Shown here: in pieces, positions 1-9,816 of the stretch | Position numbering within the stretch: position 1 is the stretch's first letter | How the letters are laid out: the number at the start of each line of letters is the position of its first letter | DNA from: Nonomuraea sp. NBC_00507 | Lineage (GTDB): Bacteria > Actinomycetota > Actinomycetes > Streptosporangiales > Streptosporangiaceae | NCBI RefSeq assembly: GCF_036013525.1 | Contig: NZ_CP107853.1 | Span: 7,998,001-8,062,000 of the forward strand | Length of the DNA stretch: 64,000 bases | Direction of reading: 5' to 3' | Notes under the pieces: model-generated | Told to the model about the DNA's origin: nothing | What the model saw: the letters and a program-made list of their open reading frames with translations, nothing else | Databases searched by the model: none | Position numbers and translations under genes: made by a program

Positions 1-1
1 C

Positions 2-694
2 CGGACCGGCCAGCCCGTCGTACGGCTGGACAGCGTGCGCAAGGAGTACGGCGCGACCACGGCGCTGAACGGCCTGGACCTGCGGATCCACGCCGGGGAA
101 GCCGTCGCCGTGATGGGACCGTCGGGATGCGGCAAGTCGACCCTGCTCAACATGATCGCCGGCCTTGACCGCCCGACGGCGGGCACGGTGGAGGTCGACG
201 GCCAGGACCTGGGCGGGCTCGACGAGACGGGGCTGGCGCTGTTCCGGCGCCGCCACATCGGCATGATCTTCCAGTTCTTCAACCTCATCGACGACCTGCC
301 GGCGCTGGACAACGTCGCGCTGCCCGCGCAACTCATCGGCACCTCCGCCCGCCACGCCCGCAGACGCGCCCTCGAACTGCTCGACGAGCTCGGCATCGCC
401 GCCCGCAAGGACGCCTACCCGGCCACGCTCAGCGGCGGCGAACGGCAGCGCGTGGCCGTGGCCCGCGCCCTGATGAACCGCCCGGCCCTGCTCCTGGCCG
501 ACGAGCCGACCGGCGCGCTGGACAGCCGCTCCGGCGAGCAGGTGATGGACCTGCTCATCGACCTCAACCAGATCGGCCAGACCCTGCTGATCGTCACCCA
601 CGACCCGCACCTCGCCACCCGCTGCGCCAGCCGCCTGGTCGAACTCGCCGACGGCCGCATCGCCCGGCACAGCACGCTGGAGGGGGTCGAATGA
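2..694 (+). CDS. ABC transporter ATP-binding protein (MacB/LolD type), 5' end outside window
   Basis: The nucleotide-binding subunit powers the membrane protein encoded next to it. Visible motifs are Walker A GPSGCGKST, a Q-loop in IFQFFNLI, the signature LSGGERQRVAVARAL, Walker B LLLADEPTGALD and the switch histidine in IVTHD. The frame is open from base 2. A GTG at 35 would start inside the first beta strand (VVRLDSVRKEYG is conserved), so the true start is probably upstream of the window. The stop overlaps the next ATG by 4 bp (ATGA), which indicates translational coupling. The substrate is unknown; this subfamily exports lipoproteins, peptides or drugs, or acts in envelope functions. Confidence 0.95.
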   Translation, partial: RTGQPVVRLDSVRKEYGATTALNGLDLRIHAGEAVAVMGPSGCGKSTLLNMIAGLDRPTAGTVEVDGQDLGGLDETGLALFRRRHIGMIFQFFNLIDDLPALDNVALPAQLIGTSARHARRRALELLDELGIAARKDAYPATLSGGERQRVAVARALMNRPALLLADEPTGALDSRSGEQVMDLLIDLNQIGQTLLIVTHDPHLATRCASRLVELADGRIARHSTLEGVE

Positions 695-2994
695 GCGCCG
701 TGTGGCGCGCCGCCCGCGCGGCCGTACGCCGCCGACGGCTGCAAACCGTCATCACCGGGCTGGTCGTGCTGTCCGGCACCATCACCACCATGCTGGCCCT
801 GGGGCTGCTCGACGCCGCCACCACCCCGTTCGACCGGGCCTTCGACCAGCAGCGCGGCGCCCACGCGGTGGCCGTCTTCGACACCGCGAAGGTGTCGAGG
901 CAGCAGCTGGCCGAGACCCGCGACCGGCCCGGCGTCGAGGCCGCGTCCGGCCCCTTCGACCAGGCCCTCATCACCTTTCCCCGGACCACCGACATCCCCG
1001 AGGCCGAAGGTCCCCTCAAGATCGTGGGCCGTGCCGGGCTCGCAGACCCCGTCGACCGCGTCCGCCCCCTGCAAGGACGCTGGGCCACCGCCCCCGGCGA
1101 GATCGTCCTCAACCTGCGCAACGCCGACGCCCCGCCCCGGCCCGGCGCGCTCGGCTCCCGCCTGCAGGCCCCCGGCCTCCCGCCGCTCACCGTCGTCGGC
1201 TTCGCCTCCAGCATGAGCCAGTCGGCCGATGCCTGGGTCACCCCCCAGCAGGCCGCCGCGCTGCGCCCCGGCAGCATGCAGATGCTCTACCGGTTCACCG
1301 ACCACGACACCGAGCAGGAGGTACGTGCCGCCCTGGAGGCGGCCACCGCCGGGCTGCCCGCCGGAGCGCTGAGCGTCGCCCGGTCCCACCTCGCGCTGCG
1401 CCACGCCTACGCCAGCTCGGCCGACGCCTACCTGCTGTTCATGACTCTCTTCAGTGCTCTCAGCCTGCTCGTCGCCGTCCTGATCGTGGCCAACGTCGTC
1501 AGCGGCGCGGTCGTGTCCGGCTCCCGGCACATCGGCGTGCTCAAGGCCGTGGGCTTCACCCCCAACCAGGTGGTCATCGTCTACCTCACGATGGTGTCCG
1601 TGCCCGCCGTCGCCGGCAGCGTCCTCGGCACGCTCCTGGGCAGCATGCTGGCCGGGCCCGTGCTGCGCACCGCCTTCCAGGGCGTCGAGAACGGCGCCGC
1701 CGACATCGGGATCAGCCCCTGGGTGCCGGTCGCCGCGCCGGCCAGCATGCTCGTGCTGGTCCTCCTGGCCGCGCTGGTGCCCGCGCTGCGCGCCCATCGG
1801 CTGCCGGCCGCCCGGGCGATCAGCGCCGGCAGCGCACCCGCCCGGGGCCGAGCCCTGGCCGTCCAGCGATGGCTCGGCGGCACATGGCTTCCCCGCCCCG
1901 TCAGCCTCGGGCTGGGCCAGCCGCTGGCCCGGCCCGGCCGTACCATGATGACCTTGGCGGCGATCGTCCTCGGCGTCACCACCGTCACCCTCACCACCGG
2001 CCTGACCAGCACCATGCTCGCCTTCGCCGAGGCCGACTCGGCCTCCCGGGTGGTCGTACGCGCCGGCAAGCCCGCCTTCCAGCAGACCGCGCCCACGCTC
2101 AGTGACGAGCGCATCGAGGCGCTGCTGCGCTCACTGCCGGGAGCCGGCAAGGTGACCGCACAGGTGTTCGTCGAAGTGCACCTGGCGGGCCACGCCCAGC
2201 GCAGCGACGTCAACTTCCAGCGGGGTGACCCCTCCACCCTGGCGCCGCAGGTCGTCCAAGGCCGCTGGCTGGAAGGGCCGGGCGAGATCGTCGCCCCGCC
2301 GCCTTTTCTGACCCAGCGCGGCCTGACGGTCGGCGACCAGGTCACCCTGCAGCTGGACGGCAAGCAGGCCCGCGCCACCATCGTGGGCCAGCTCATGAAC
2401 GGCGACGTCCGCTTCCTGTGGTCCTCCTGGCAGACCCTCGCCACGCTGGCCCCGCAGACCAGCGCCGACCACTACGAGGTGCAACTCACCCCGCACGCCG
2501 ACCCCGAGGCCTACGCCAGGGCCGTCAAAGCGGCCGACCCCGGTCTCTACCCCTCCGTCGCGGTCCCCGACTCCCTCGTCACCACCACCGTCGTGGGGCT
2601 CGCCTCGGTCTTCACCACGCTCATCATCGTGGTGGCGGCGCTGGGCGTCTTCAACACCGTCCTGCTCAACACCCGCGAACGCCGTCGTGACCTCGGCATG
2701 CTCAAATCCATCGGCATGACCCCCCGCCAGGTCACCACCATGACCGTGACGTCGATGGCGGCGCTCGGTCTGGCCGGCGCCCTCATCGGCATCCCCTGCG
2801 GGATCGCCGCGCACCGCCTGCTCGTGGACAACGTCGGCATCGTGGTGTTCCCCGCATTCATGAAGGACGTCTGGCAGCCGCCACAACTCGCCCTCCTGGC
2901 CGCGGCGGGCGTGGCCATCGCCGTCCTCGGCGCGCTCATCCCCGCCCGGTCCGCCGCCCGCCTCACCATTGCCGCCGTCCTTCACAACGAGTAG
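691..2994 (+). CDS. FtsX/MacB-like ABC transporter permease
   Basis: A 767-residue membrane protein with two FtsX-type permease halves. An N-terminal helix (about residues 18-38) is followed by an extracellular segment, three helices around 245-370, a second external domain, and a last group of helices near 640-760 that holds the conserved RRRDLGMLKSIGMTPRQV segment. The first half carries the parallel SRHIGVLKAVGFTPNQV. This duplicated form is usual in actinomycete permeases partnered with a single ATPase. It overlaps the ATPase stop by 4 bp, so the two subunits are surely made together. The substrate cannot be told from the sequence. Confidence 0.93.
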   Translation: MSAVWRAARAAVRRRRLQTVITGLVVLSGTITTMLALGLLDAATTPFDRAFDQQRGAHAVAVFDTAKVSRQQLAETRDRPGVEAASGPFDQALITFPRTTDIPEAEGPLKIVGRAGLADPVDRVRPLQGRWATAPGEIVLNLRNADAPPRPGALGSRLQAPGLPPLTVVGFASSMSQSADAWVTPQQAAALRPGSMQMLYRFTDHDTEQEVRAALEAATAGLPAGALSVARSHLALRHAYASSADAYLLFMTLFSALSLLVAVLIVANVVSGAVVSGSRHIGVLKAVGFTPNQVVIVYLTMVSVPAVAGSVLGTLLGSMLAGPVLRTAFQGVENGAADIGISPWVPVAAPASMLVLVLLAALVPALRAHRLPAARAISAGSAPARGRALAVQRWLGGTWLPRPVSLGLGQPLARPGRTMMTLAAIVLGVTTVTLTTGLTSTMLAFAEADSASRVVVRAGKPAFQQTAPTLSDERIEALLRSLPGAGKVTAQVFVEVHLAGHAQRSDVNFQRGDPSTLAPQVVQGRWLEGPGEIVAPPPFLTQRGLTVGDQVTLQLDGKQARATIVGQLMNGDVRFLWSSWQTLATLAPQTSADHYEVQLTPHADPEAYARAVKAADPGLYPSVAVPDSLVTTTVVGLASVFTTLIIVVAALGVFNTVLLNTRERRRDLGMLKSIGMTPRQVTTMTVTSMAALGLAGALIGIPCGIAAHRLLVDNVGIVVFPAFMKDVWQPPQLALLAAAGVAIAVLGALIPARSAARLTIAAVLHNE

Positions 2995-3030
2995 GCCGGG
3001 CACCGCTGCGCGGGCCGCCGGGCTGAACCT

Positions 3031-3560
3031 GGCAACAACCTGAAGCTCACAACCGAGTACAGCGGCACGTTCCAGTACTCCTGGGGGCCGCCCTGGTACA
3101 GCGAAGGCTACGGCGCCGGCTGGACGGGCCGGATCAAGATCTACGACACCGCGCTACGGGGCTTCGGGCTGGTCGACGAGCCTTACTTCGACGAACCGAT
3201 CATCAACCGGCGATCAGACGAAACCTCGGAGAGAACCGTGCAGCCGGGGCAGACCCACAAGGCCGTCGGCGTGAGCGGCCATCGATCCGGCCGGTCACGT
3301 GACGAAGCTGCCCGTCGGTCTGGTCAACGCCGGCAAGGGGGCCGCTGTCGGCGGCAAGCAGGTCAACCTGGGGGCGCAGATCAGCGAGTCGATCAAGAAG
3401 TCCACTGCGAGCGGGGACATGATCGACCGGAGGCCGATGGACGAGAAGGAGGTGAAGGGTGACGCGGGGTTGACCCGGCGCTGGGTGATGTTGGCCGTCG
3501 GTCTCCTGGTGGCCGCGCTGTTCGGGTTCGGATGTCCGCCCGGCTGTGCGCGGCGCCGGA
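3031..3560 (+). pseudogene. Decayed gene fragment, frameshifted, unknown family
   Basis: Frame 1 from 3031 reads as normal protein (GNNLKLTTEYSGTFQYSWG, later GFGLVDEPYFDEP) up to about 3270. The protein-like reading then moves to another frame from about 3299 (LPVGLVNAGKGAAVGGKQVN) and ends in a hydrophobic stretch (VMLAVGLLVAALFGFG). This suggests one former gene with a membrane segment near its C-terminus, now frameshifted. I do not recognise the family. Confidence 0.3.
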
Positions 3561-3578
3561 TATCGCTGCGGCACGCCT

Positions 3579-3596
3579 GGAAACCGATCGGTTTTC
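3579..3596. promoter_or_regulatory. TetR-type operator, single palindrome AAACCGATCGGTTT
   Basis: A perfect 14-bp palindrome at 3581-3594, 32 bp before the ATG of the TetR gene at 3627. The same palindrome recurs in pairs before genes at 6697, at the pseudogene near 17.7 kb and at 19751. Inference: autoregulatory site of the adjacent repressor. Confidence 0.7.
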
Positions 3597-3626
3597 ATTT
3601 CGCCGGAATGGAGTTAACCTCGCAGT

Positions 3627-4196
3627 ATGACCACCGAAGTGAGGCTCAGTCCCCGAGAGCGGCTGCTGGAGGCGGCGGCCACGCTCACCTACCGAAACGG
3701 TGTCGGCATCGGCATCGAGGCGCTGTGCAAGGCGGCGGGGGTGTCGAAGCGCTCCATGTATCAGCTGTTCGAGAGCAAGGACGAACTGCTCGCAGCGAGC
3801 CTGGAGGAGCGCTCGTCCGCCTTCGTGGCGAAGCTCCTGCCGGGGGCGGATGATGGCCGTTCACCCCGCGAGCGGATCCTGCACGTCTTCGAGCAGGTGG
3901 AGTTGCAGGCGGGCGCGCCCGAGTTCCGAGGCTGCCAGTACCTCGCTGTGCAGATCGAGCTCAAGGACCAGAGCCACCCTGCGAGCCAGGTGGCACACCG
4001 GGTCAAGGGGAACCTGATGGCCTTTTTCCGTGCCGAGGCCGAGCAAGGCGGGGCGAGCGACCCGGATCTGCTGGCCCGGCAGCTCAGCGTGGTCTTCGAC
4101 GGCGCCAGCGCCCGTGCGGGGATCGGAGCCGACACCCTGACAGGGCTCATCGCGCCCACCGTGGTCACCCTGCTCGATGCGGCAGGCGTGCACTGA
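3627..4196 (+). CDS. TetR/AcrR family transcriptional repressor
   Basis: A 189-residue regulator of normal TetR length. The N-terminal HTH (about residues 8-55) shows RERLLEAAATLTYRNG, then IGIEALCKAAGVSKRSMYQ and FESKDEL. The rest should be the helical ligand and dimer domain, with CQYLAVQIEL typical of the AcrR group. A perfect palindromic operator lies just upstream. Because that palindrome also sits in the promoters of SDR genes at 6.7 and 19.75 kb, this protein is the best candidate for their repressor. Its ligand is unknown. The start was chosen as the first ATG before the HTH. Confidence 0.92.
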   Translation: MTTEVRLSPRERLLEAAATLTYRNGVGIGIEALCKAAGVSKRSMYQLFESKDELLAASLEERSSAFVAKLLPGADDGRSPRERILHVFEQVELQAGAPEFRGCQYLAVQIELKDQSHPASQVAHRVKGNLMAFFRAEAEQGGASDPDLLARQLSVVFDGASARAGIGADTLTGLIAPTVVTLLDAAGVH

Positions 4197-4650
4197 CGCA
4201 TCACCTTTTCCAGCAGGCTCGGTGACTGATGTGCACTCCAATGGCCGGCATCGTTTGCAGGCCGTCTCACCAGAGAGGTTCCTCCTGATCGACCGGGGAG
4301 AAAGTAGGCAGGGATCCGGCCCACCGGGGCCCACTGTTACGTTGAGGTCGGGCGATGGGAAATATCGCTTGAGTTGCTCCTGAGCCTCTTAGGCCTCTTT
4401 TGCCGCAGGGCCTGGGTTGAGCAACCAGTGCTCCCGCCTCTTGGGGTATTGGCGAGATTTCAGGCACCCGGAGTGTGGGTGGTCGGGTCGATCACAAAAT
4501 GGGGCAATCATCGATGGTGTGACCTGGCTATTCGCCTCTGCCACGGTTCCTTGCCCGGGTAGCGCAATCTCCGGTGACAGCTCGGGCGGCGACAAGGCAG
4601 ACGCCTTGCCGCGGCCCATGCCGTCCTTCTGAATGGGTGCGATGTGACGT
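4197..4650. other. Intergenic region without a recognisable gene
   Basis: This stretch between the TetR stop and the convergent peptidase stop holds only short shadow frames. It is less GC-rich than its neighbours. I see no convincing terminator, RNA or coding remnant. Confidence 0.5.
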
Positions 4651-6135
4651 TCAGTCCGCATGGCAGGTGAGGTCAGTGGCGGGCAGGGTGCCGTCGCGGA
4701 AATAGGTGTTTACCGCGTTGTCCACGCAGGGGTTCGGCAGGCGGCCGAAGATGCCGTGCATGCGCACGTCCTGGAGGCTGACCAGGCGGGAGGCGGACAT
4801 CGCCCGGTGCAGGTTCACGCCTTCCTGGTAGACGGTCCGGGTGTCGAGAGTGGCTTGGACGATGAGGGCGGGTACGTCGTTGCGCACGAAGGTCTTGGGT
4901 TCGCGGGGCGGCGTCCAGAACGCGCAGGCCGTGATGTTGTTCGCGTATGGCCCGAACACCGGCTGGCCGCCCCGGCTGCGCTGGATGTTGCGCCAATACC
5001 ACTCCGGATCCCGTGGCACGGCGGCGTCACCGCAGATCACGGCCGCCTGGCTGGACAGATCTTGGGGCCGACCCGTCAGCATGAAGCGCAGCTCGTCGTC
5101 GAAGTCCTTGCTCGGCTGGACCGGCTTGCCCTCGGCGGCATCGGCGATCTGCCGCACCCGTGCGGCCAGGTGGGCGTTGTAGCGGGCGTCATGCAGCAGC
5201 GTGAACATTGTCATGGGAAGAAACCGCTCATCCAGGAGGTGCTCGCCGATGCGGATCGGCGATCTGGCCGCCTGCCTGATCAGGTCCTGGACTCGGTCCC
5301 GCACCTGCCGCCGTGTCGTGCCGAGGTGGTAGTCGGCGTCGCGGGCCGCGGTCCAGCTTGCCCACGCATCCAGCGCGGCCTCGTTGATCGGCCCCTGGTT
5401 CCTGATCGACCCAGCCATGTACGCGGCCGGATCGATCGCGCTGTCCAGCACGATCCGGTCGCTGCGGTGCGGGAACATCTGGGTGAAGACCGCGCCGAGG
5501 TAGGTGCCGTAGGACATGCCGAAGTAGGAGGTCTTCTCCTCCGCTAGGGCGCCGCGGATGACGTCCATGTCCCGCGCGGTGTTGCGGGTGGTGATGTGGG
5601 CGATCCTGTCGCCCTCCGTGCGCGCGCATCGCCGTGCGAGACCGGCCTGGGTCCGTACGGCGTCGCGGAAGTCTGCCCGGTCCAGCCCGGCCGACCAGAG
5701 CATGTGCCCGATGGGCCATCCGCAGTCGATCGCAGCACTACGCCCGACCCCCCGCGGATCCATGCCGATCAGGTCGTAACGGGAGGAGACCTCGGGGGTC
5801 ATCGCCCCGCGGATGTAGAGCATGAAGTGCAGGCCCGCGCCGCCGGGACCGCCGGGGTTGGAGAGCATGATCCCGCGCCGGCGCTTGGTGTCGGTGGCCT
5901 TCAGCCGCGAGATCGCCACCTTGATCGTACGGCCCTGCGGTTGGGAGTAGTCCAACGGCACCATGATCTCGGCACATTGGGCGCCCGCCTGGTCCAGCGC
6001 GGCATCCCCGCAGGCCTTCCACTCGACGTCTTGTTCGTAGAAGCGGCTCAAGGTGTTGGCGCCGGCGACCCCGGTCCCGGTCAGCACTCCGGCCCCTACC
6101 GTCAGTGCGGCGAGCACAGCAGCTACCCGTTTCAT
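4651..6135 (-). CDS. Secreted alpha/beta hydrolase, tripeptidyl-aminopeptidase (SlpD/TAP) type
   Basis: A 494-residue exported serine peptidase or hydrolase. The N-terminus is a signal peptide (MKRVAAVLAALTVGAGVLTG, cleaved near residue 26). The alpha/beta-hydrolase core has the oxyanion loop NPGGPGGAG (about 93-101), MDPRGVG, and the nucleophile elbow GMSYG with Ser near 208. The TAP-like C-terminal domain carries the late aspartate and histidine (LIVQATLDTRT; VRMHGIFG). Family members cleave N-terminal tripeptides or hydrolyse amides outside the cell. The gene stands alone. Confidence 0.9.
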   Translation of the reverse strand: MKRVAAVLAALTVGAGVLTGTGVAGANTLSRFYEQDVEWKACGDAALDQAGAQCAEIMVPLDYSQPQGRTIKVAISRLKATDTKRRRGIMLSNPGGPGGAGLHFMLYIRGAMTPEVSSRYDLIGMDPRGVGRSAAIDCGWPIGHMLWSAGLDRADFRDAVRTQAGLARRCARTEGDRIAHITTRNTARDMDVIRGALAEEKTSYFGMSYGTYLGAVFTQMFPHRSDRIVLDSAIDPAAYMAGSIRNQGPINEAALDAWASWTAARDADYHLGTTRRQVRDRVQDLIRQAARSPIRIGEHLLDERFLPMTMFTLLHDARYNAHLAARVRQIADAAEGKPVQPSKDFDDELRFMLTGRPQDLSSQAAVICGDAAVPRDPEWYWRNIQRSRGGQPVFGPYANNITACAFWTPPREPKTFVRNDVPALIVQATLDTRTVYQEGVNLHRAMSASRLVSLQDVRMHGIFGRLPNPCVDNAVNTYFRDGTLPATDLTCHAD

Positions 6136-6337
6136 TCATCGTCCTCGGATAAGGGGATGTCGTGGGCGCGCTACAGCCTGCTGGTTGATCGAACCGAGGC
6201 GCGCACCACGGAGGGAACGGAAGCAACCGTAGTTGACTAATTTGCATTCAGTCAACCAGAGTTGCTTATTTCGGAGAGGGTCGGCGTCCCCGGACCCGCC
6301 CGCGCCATCGTGGCCGGCCTGATGCAGGATGAGGGGG

Positions 6338-6454
6338 AACCGTGACCTCGTACCCGCGGCCGCTGGCGCGCTGTTCGCTGCCTACGCCGCGGCGATGGCC
6401 GCCGTCACGCCGCTGGCCGGGCGGCTGACCGACCGCCACGGTGCGCGCGCATGA
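6338..6454 (+). pseudogene. Fragment of an MFS transporter
   Basis: Thirty-eight codons ending in TGA read ALFAAYAAAMAAVTPLAG followed by GRLTDRHGAR. The last part is the MFS loop 2-3 motif (GxLaDRxGrr) after a membrane helix. No start or remaining helices are present, so only a relic is left in the 6136-6624 gap. Nothing else was recognised in that gap. Confidence 0.55.
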
Positions 6455-6624
6455 CGCAGCGCCCCGCCCGGCCTGCTCCGAGATCCCATAGGCGACCGCG
6501 AAGCTCCCGCGCGGTACGGCGCAAAGCTTGTGCGTCTGACCCCGGCGACGGTCGAACGCCGACCCTCTGCCAGCGGGCAACGTGAACGAAGGGTGACGCG
6601 CCTGGATCTGTTTCCTCCTTGAGC

Positions 6625-6672
6625 TTGCACCGGGAAACCGGTCGGTTTACAGTGAGGGAAACCGATCGGTTT
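6625..6672 (+). promoter_or_regulatory. Promoter with paired TetR operators for the SDR gene at 6697
   Basis: A -35 TTGCAC (6625-6630) and a -10 TACAGT (6648-6653) are 17 bp apart. Operator 1, AAACCGGTCGGTTT (6635-6648, one mismatch to the perfect site), fills the spacer. Operator 2, AAACCGATCGGTTT (6659-6672), covers the start region. Centre-to-centre spacing is 24 bp. The same architecture recurs at 17612-17660 and 19685-19732. Confidence 0.7.
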
Positions 6673-6696
6673 TCTCACTGAGCTAGGGAGTCCAGG

Positions 6697-7512
6697 ATGG
6701 CGACAAATCGGCCGGTAGCGCTCGTGACGGGTGCGTCATCCGGCATCGGAAAAGCGGCCGCGCTCGCGCTGGTGGAAGCGGGCTTCGACGTGGTCGGCAC
6801 AAGCCGTGACACCTCGCGCGTCACCCCGCTCGACGGTGTGACCTTCCTCGACCTCGACGTGGCCAATGACAAGTCGGTCACCGCCGCGGTCCAGCAGGTG
6901 TTCGAGCGGTTCGGGCGGATTGACGTGCTGGTCAACAACGCCGGCATGGGCGCCATCGGTGCCGTTGAGGAAAGCTCCGTCGCGCAGGCCCAGGACCTCT
7001 TCAACGTCAACGTCTTCGGGGTGATGCGGATGACGAAGGCCGTCCTGCCCCGTATGCGCGCTCAAGGACGCGGCCGCATCATCAACCTCTCCTCCGTGGT
7101 CGGCTTCCTTCCCTCGCCTTATATGGCCGCCTACGCCGCCTCCAAGCATGCGATCGAGGGATACTCCGAGTCCTTGGACCACGAGGTCCGCGAGTACGGC
7201 GTCCGGGCGCTTCTCGTCGAGCCCGCCTACACCACCACCGGATTCGAGGCCAACAGCCCGCGCCCCGACACGCCCCTGCAGGTCTACGCGGACCAGCGGC
7301 GCGCCTTCGACCGCATGATGGAGACAGCGATCAAGGACGGCGACGACCCCGCCACCGTCGCCAAGGTGATCGTCGAAGCAGCGACCGACCCGAAGCCGAA
7401 GCTGCGCTACACCGCCGGATCCCTGGCCGGACGCGCAAGCACACTGCGCCGCATCGCTCCTGCCCGGGTTTTCGACAAGCAGATCCGCAAGCTCAACCAA
7501 CTGGCCGGCTGA
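6697..7512 (+). CDS. SDR family NAD(P)-dependent oxidoreductase
   Basis: A 271-residue classical short-chain dehydrogenase. It shows the nucleotide motif TGASSGIGKA (about residues 11-20), NNAG, the catalytic serine in IINLSSVVG and the catalytic pair in YAASKHAIEGYSESL. The substrate is unknown. It sits directly behind the double operator and is followed 30 bp later by a hydrolase gene, so the two probably form one transcript derepressed by a small lipophilic inducer. Confidence 0.92.
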   Translation: MATNRPVALVTGASSGIGKAAALALVEAGFDVVGTSRDTSRVTPLDGVTFLDLDVANDKSVTAAVQQVFERFGRIDVLVNNAGMGAIGAVEESSVAQAQDLFNVNVFGVMRMTKAVLPRMRAQGRGRIINLSSVVGFLPSPYMAAYAASKHAIEGYSESLDHEVREYGVRALLVEPAYTTTGFEANSPRPDTPLQVYADQRRAFDRMMETAIKDGDDPATVAKVIVEAATDPKPKLRYTAGSLAGRASTLRRIAPARVFDKQIRKLNQLAG

Positions 7513-7542
7513 CGCCTGCCCCGCCACAAGGAGTCGGTTGAT

Positions 7543-8421
7543 ATGCCCAGCCAAGAGGCGCGTCCCACGATTGACATTCCGGGGACCACCAGCCACACCA
7601 TCGCCCCGCGCGGAGGGCGCCACAGCCATGAGGGAAGGCTGCGTTACCTCAAAGCGGGCACGGGTGCTCCCCTGGTCCTGCTGCACACCGTGCGAACGCA
7701 GGCCGAGCACTTCCGCGCCCTCATCCCCTTGATCTCCGACCAGTACACCGTGTACGCCCTCGATCTCCCGGGGATGGGCTACTCCGAGATCGTGCCTGGT
7801 GCGTCGTACCAGGAGCCGGCGATGCGCGCGGGCGTCGAAAGGCTCCTCAGCGAACTCGACCTCTATGACGTGACGTTGGTCGGGGAGTCCATGGGTGCGG
7901 TGCTCGCGCTGACCACCGCGGCCGATCTGCCGGAGCGGGTACGGCGCGTCGTTGCGGTGAATGCGTACGATTACTGCGGCGGAATCGCCCGGTCCGGTCT
8001 CCTCGCCCGTGTGGTGGTCGGCGGTGTTCTCGCTCCGGGGGTGGGCCCGGTGGTCGCCGGGGTGGAGCCCAAGGCCATCCTCCGCAGGGTCCTGCAGGGC
8101 GGGCTGGTGGACAAGACCGCTTTGCGGGCGGACTACGTGGACGAGCTCCTCCAGGTGGGCAGCCGGCCCGGCTACCCGACCGTCGCCCGGGCCGTGTACC
8201 AGAGCCTGCCCAGCCTCATCGCGGCCCGCGCGCGCTACACCGCGGTCAAGGCCCCCATTCACCTCGTTTACGGGGAGAAGGACTGGTCCCGGCGGTCGGA
8301 CCGGGAGGCCAACAAGGAACTGCTGCCTGCCGCCGATTTCACGCAGGTGCCGGGAGCGGGCCACTTCATTGCTCTGGAACGGCCCCACGTGCTGGCCGAC
8401 CTGTTGAACGCGGTGGCGTGA
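7543..8421 (+). CDS. Alpha/beta hydrolase
   Basis: A 292-residue hydrolase. LVLLHTVRTQ carries the oxyanion region (HT where HG is usual), DLPGMGYS follows, the nucleophile elbow is GESMGAV with a serine, and the late histidine is in GAGHFIALERP. A good ribosome site (AAGGAG) lies 8-9 bases before the ATG. It is probably co-transcribed with the upstream SDR. It resembles haloperoxidase or esterase-type enzymes; the substrate cannot be told. Confidence 0.88.
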   Translation: MPSQEARPTIDIPGTTSHTIAPRGGRHSHEGRLRYLKAGTGAPLVLLHTVRTQAEHFRALIPLISDQYTVYALDLPGMGYSEIVPGASYQEPAMRAGVERLLSELDLYDVTLVGESMGAVLALTTAADLPERVRRVVAVNAYDYCGGIARSGLLARVVVGGVLAPGVGPVVAGVEPKAILRRVLQGGLVDKTALRADYVDELLQVGSRPGYPTVARAVYQSLPSLIAARARYTAVKAPIHLVYGEKDWSRRSDREANKELLPAADFTQVPGAGHFIALERPHVLADLLNAVA

Positions 8422-8526
8422 CCGCCCCGAGACCGGAGTGATCACCCCCATTCGGGTGTGGTGCGTGAAGGAAACCGACTTCCACTATGTCGCGTGAAGG
8501 CCTCGTGGCAGGCAAAGGAGCGGCAC

Positions 8527-9779
8527 ATGGCGGAGATGCGGATCGAGTTCGATGTTCCGGCGCAGATGCGTGACGGCACCGTGCTGCGCGCGGATGTCTA
8601 CCGGCCCGGCGGTACGGACCGTGGCCGGTGCTGCTGAGCCGGCTGCCGTACGGCAAGCAGTCGCCCATGGTGGCCATGGTGCTCGACCCCGCGGCGGCGG
8701 CCAGGCGCGGCTTCATATCCCGGCTCGTACGGCTCGGTCGGCATGTGCGGCGGCAGCTATTTCGGCAACACCCAGTGGATGGCGGCGCTGTCGAAGCCGC
8801 CGGAGCTGAAGGCGATCGCGCCGTTGTTTACGTGGTCCGATCCGGACGACGGCCTGTTCTCGCGCGGCGGCGCGATCGAGCTCGGCATTACCGTGCCCTG
8901 GTCCCTCATGCAGGGCGCCGACACCCTGATGCGCCGTCACCGCACCGACCTCGCCGGGCTGCAGAGGAGCATCGCCGGGCTCGTGCGGGATCTCGACGGC
9001 TTGGCGAGCAGCGGTTACGGGGAGCTGCCCGCCGGGCGGTTTCCGGCGTTCGCCCGGCACGGCCTGCCCGAGCTGGGCTACGAGCGTTCCCGGCGGGAGC
9101 CCGATTGGGCGCGGTCCTGTCGCGTCGCGGGCCGGCACGACGAGGTCGATCTGCCTACCTTCCAGGTCGGCGGCTGGTACGACATCTTCTGTCAGGGCAC
9201 GCTCGACAACTTCACCGCCATGCGCCGTGCCGGCCGGTCCTCCACGCTGATCATGGGCCCGTGGAGCCACGCCAACTGGCGGCACGTGGTCGGTGACGTC
9301 AACTTCGGGTTCGGCGCGAACTCCGACTTCATGGGCATGCGGGGTCGCGTGACCGACATGCAGCTCGACTGGTTCGAGCGCACGCTCCGCGAAGGGGAGC
9401 CTCCGGAGCCGGACACGGGCAAAGTGCTGCTGTTCGTCATGGGGATCAACCAGTGCGGAATGGCCCTTGTCGCGGGCGGTGGACACGGACTTCCATCTGC
9501 GCGCGGACGGACGCCTGACGCACGAGCCGCCCTCCACCGCCGAGCAGCCCGAGGAGTTCACCTACGACCCCATGGATCCGGTGCCCACCACCGGCGGCGC
9601 GCTCTTCATGTCCGACGACTTCCGTCCCGGGCCGCTCGACCAGACGGCGGTGGAGGCGCGCGAGGACGTCCTGGTCTTCACCACCGAACCGCTCGCCGAG
9701 GACGTCGAGGTGACCGGCCGGGTCCGGGCGGTTCTCTTCGCCACGGACGGACCCTCGACCGACTGGGTGGCATGCCTGG
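8527..9779 (+). pseudogene. Broken CocE/NonD-type X-Pro peptidase-like hydrolase
   Basis: The start reads MAEMRIEFDVPAQMRDGTVL and VYRPGG, as in CocE hydrolases, and then stops early at a frameshift near 8630. Reading resumes in other frames: LLSRLPYGKQSP, then after a deletion SVGMCGGSYFGNTQW with the catalytic serine (GGSYFG), the helical cap, and VGGWYDIFCQGTLDNF. A second frameshift lies near 9450, after which VDTDFHLRADGRL and DVEVTGRVRAVLF are the start of the C-terminal jelly-roll. The tail is lost after about 9775. At least two frameshifts and two deletions make it inactive. Confidence 0.85.
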
Positions 9780-9816
9780 GGTGGGTCTTGGAGCTCCCGC
9801 TCCACTGCACGCCGCG

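Noticed and set aside
415..1797. A long minus-strand open frame opposite the ABC genes
   Set aside because: Gly/His/Ala-rich composition typical of the mirror frame of GC-rich genes; the plus-strand ATPase and permease show clear motifs.
6736..8451. A 571-codon minus-strand open frame
   Set aside because: It is the antisense shadow of the SDR and hydrolase genes and has no domain-like sequence.
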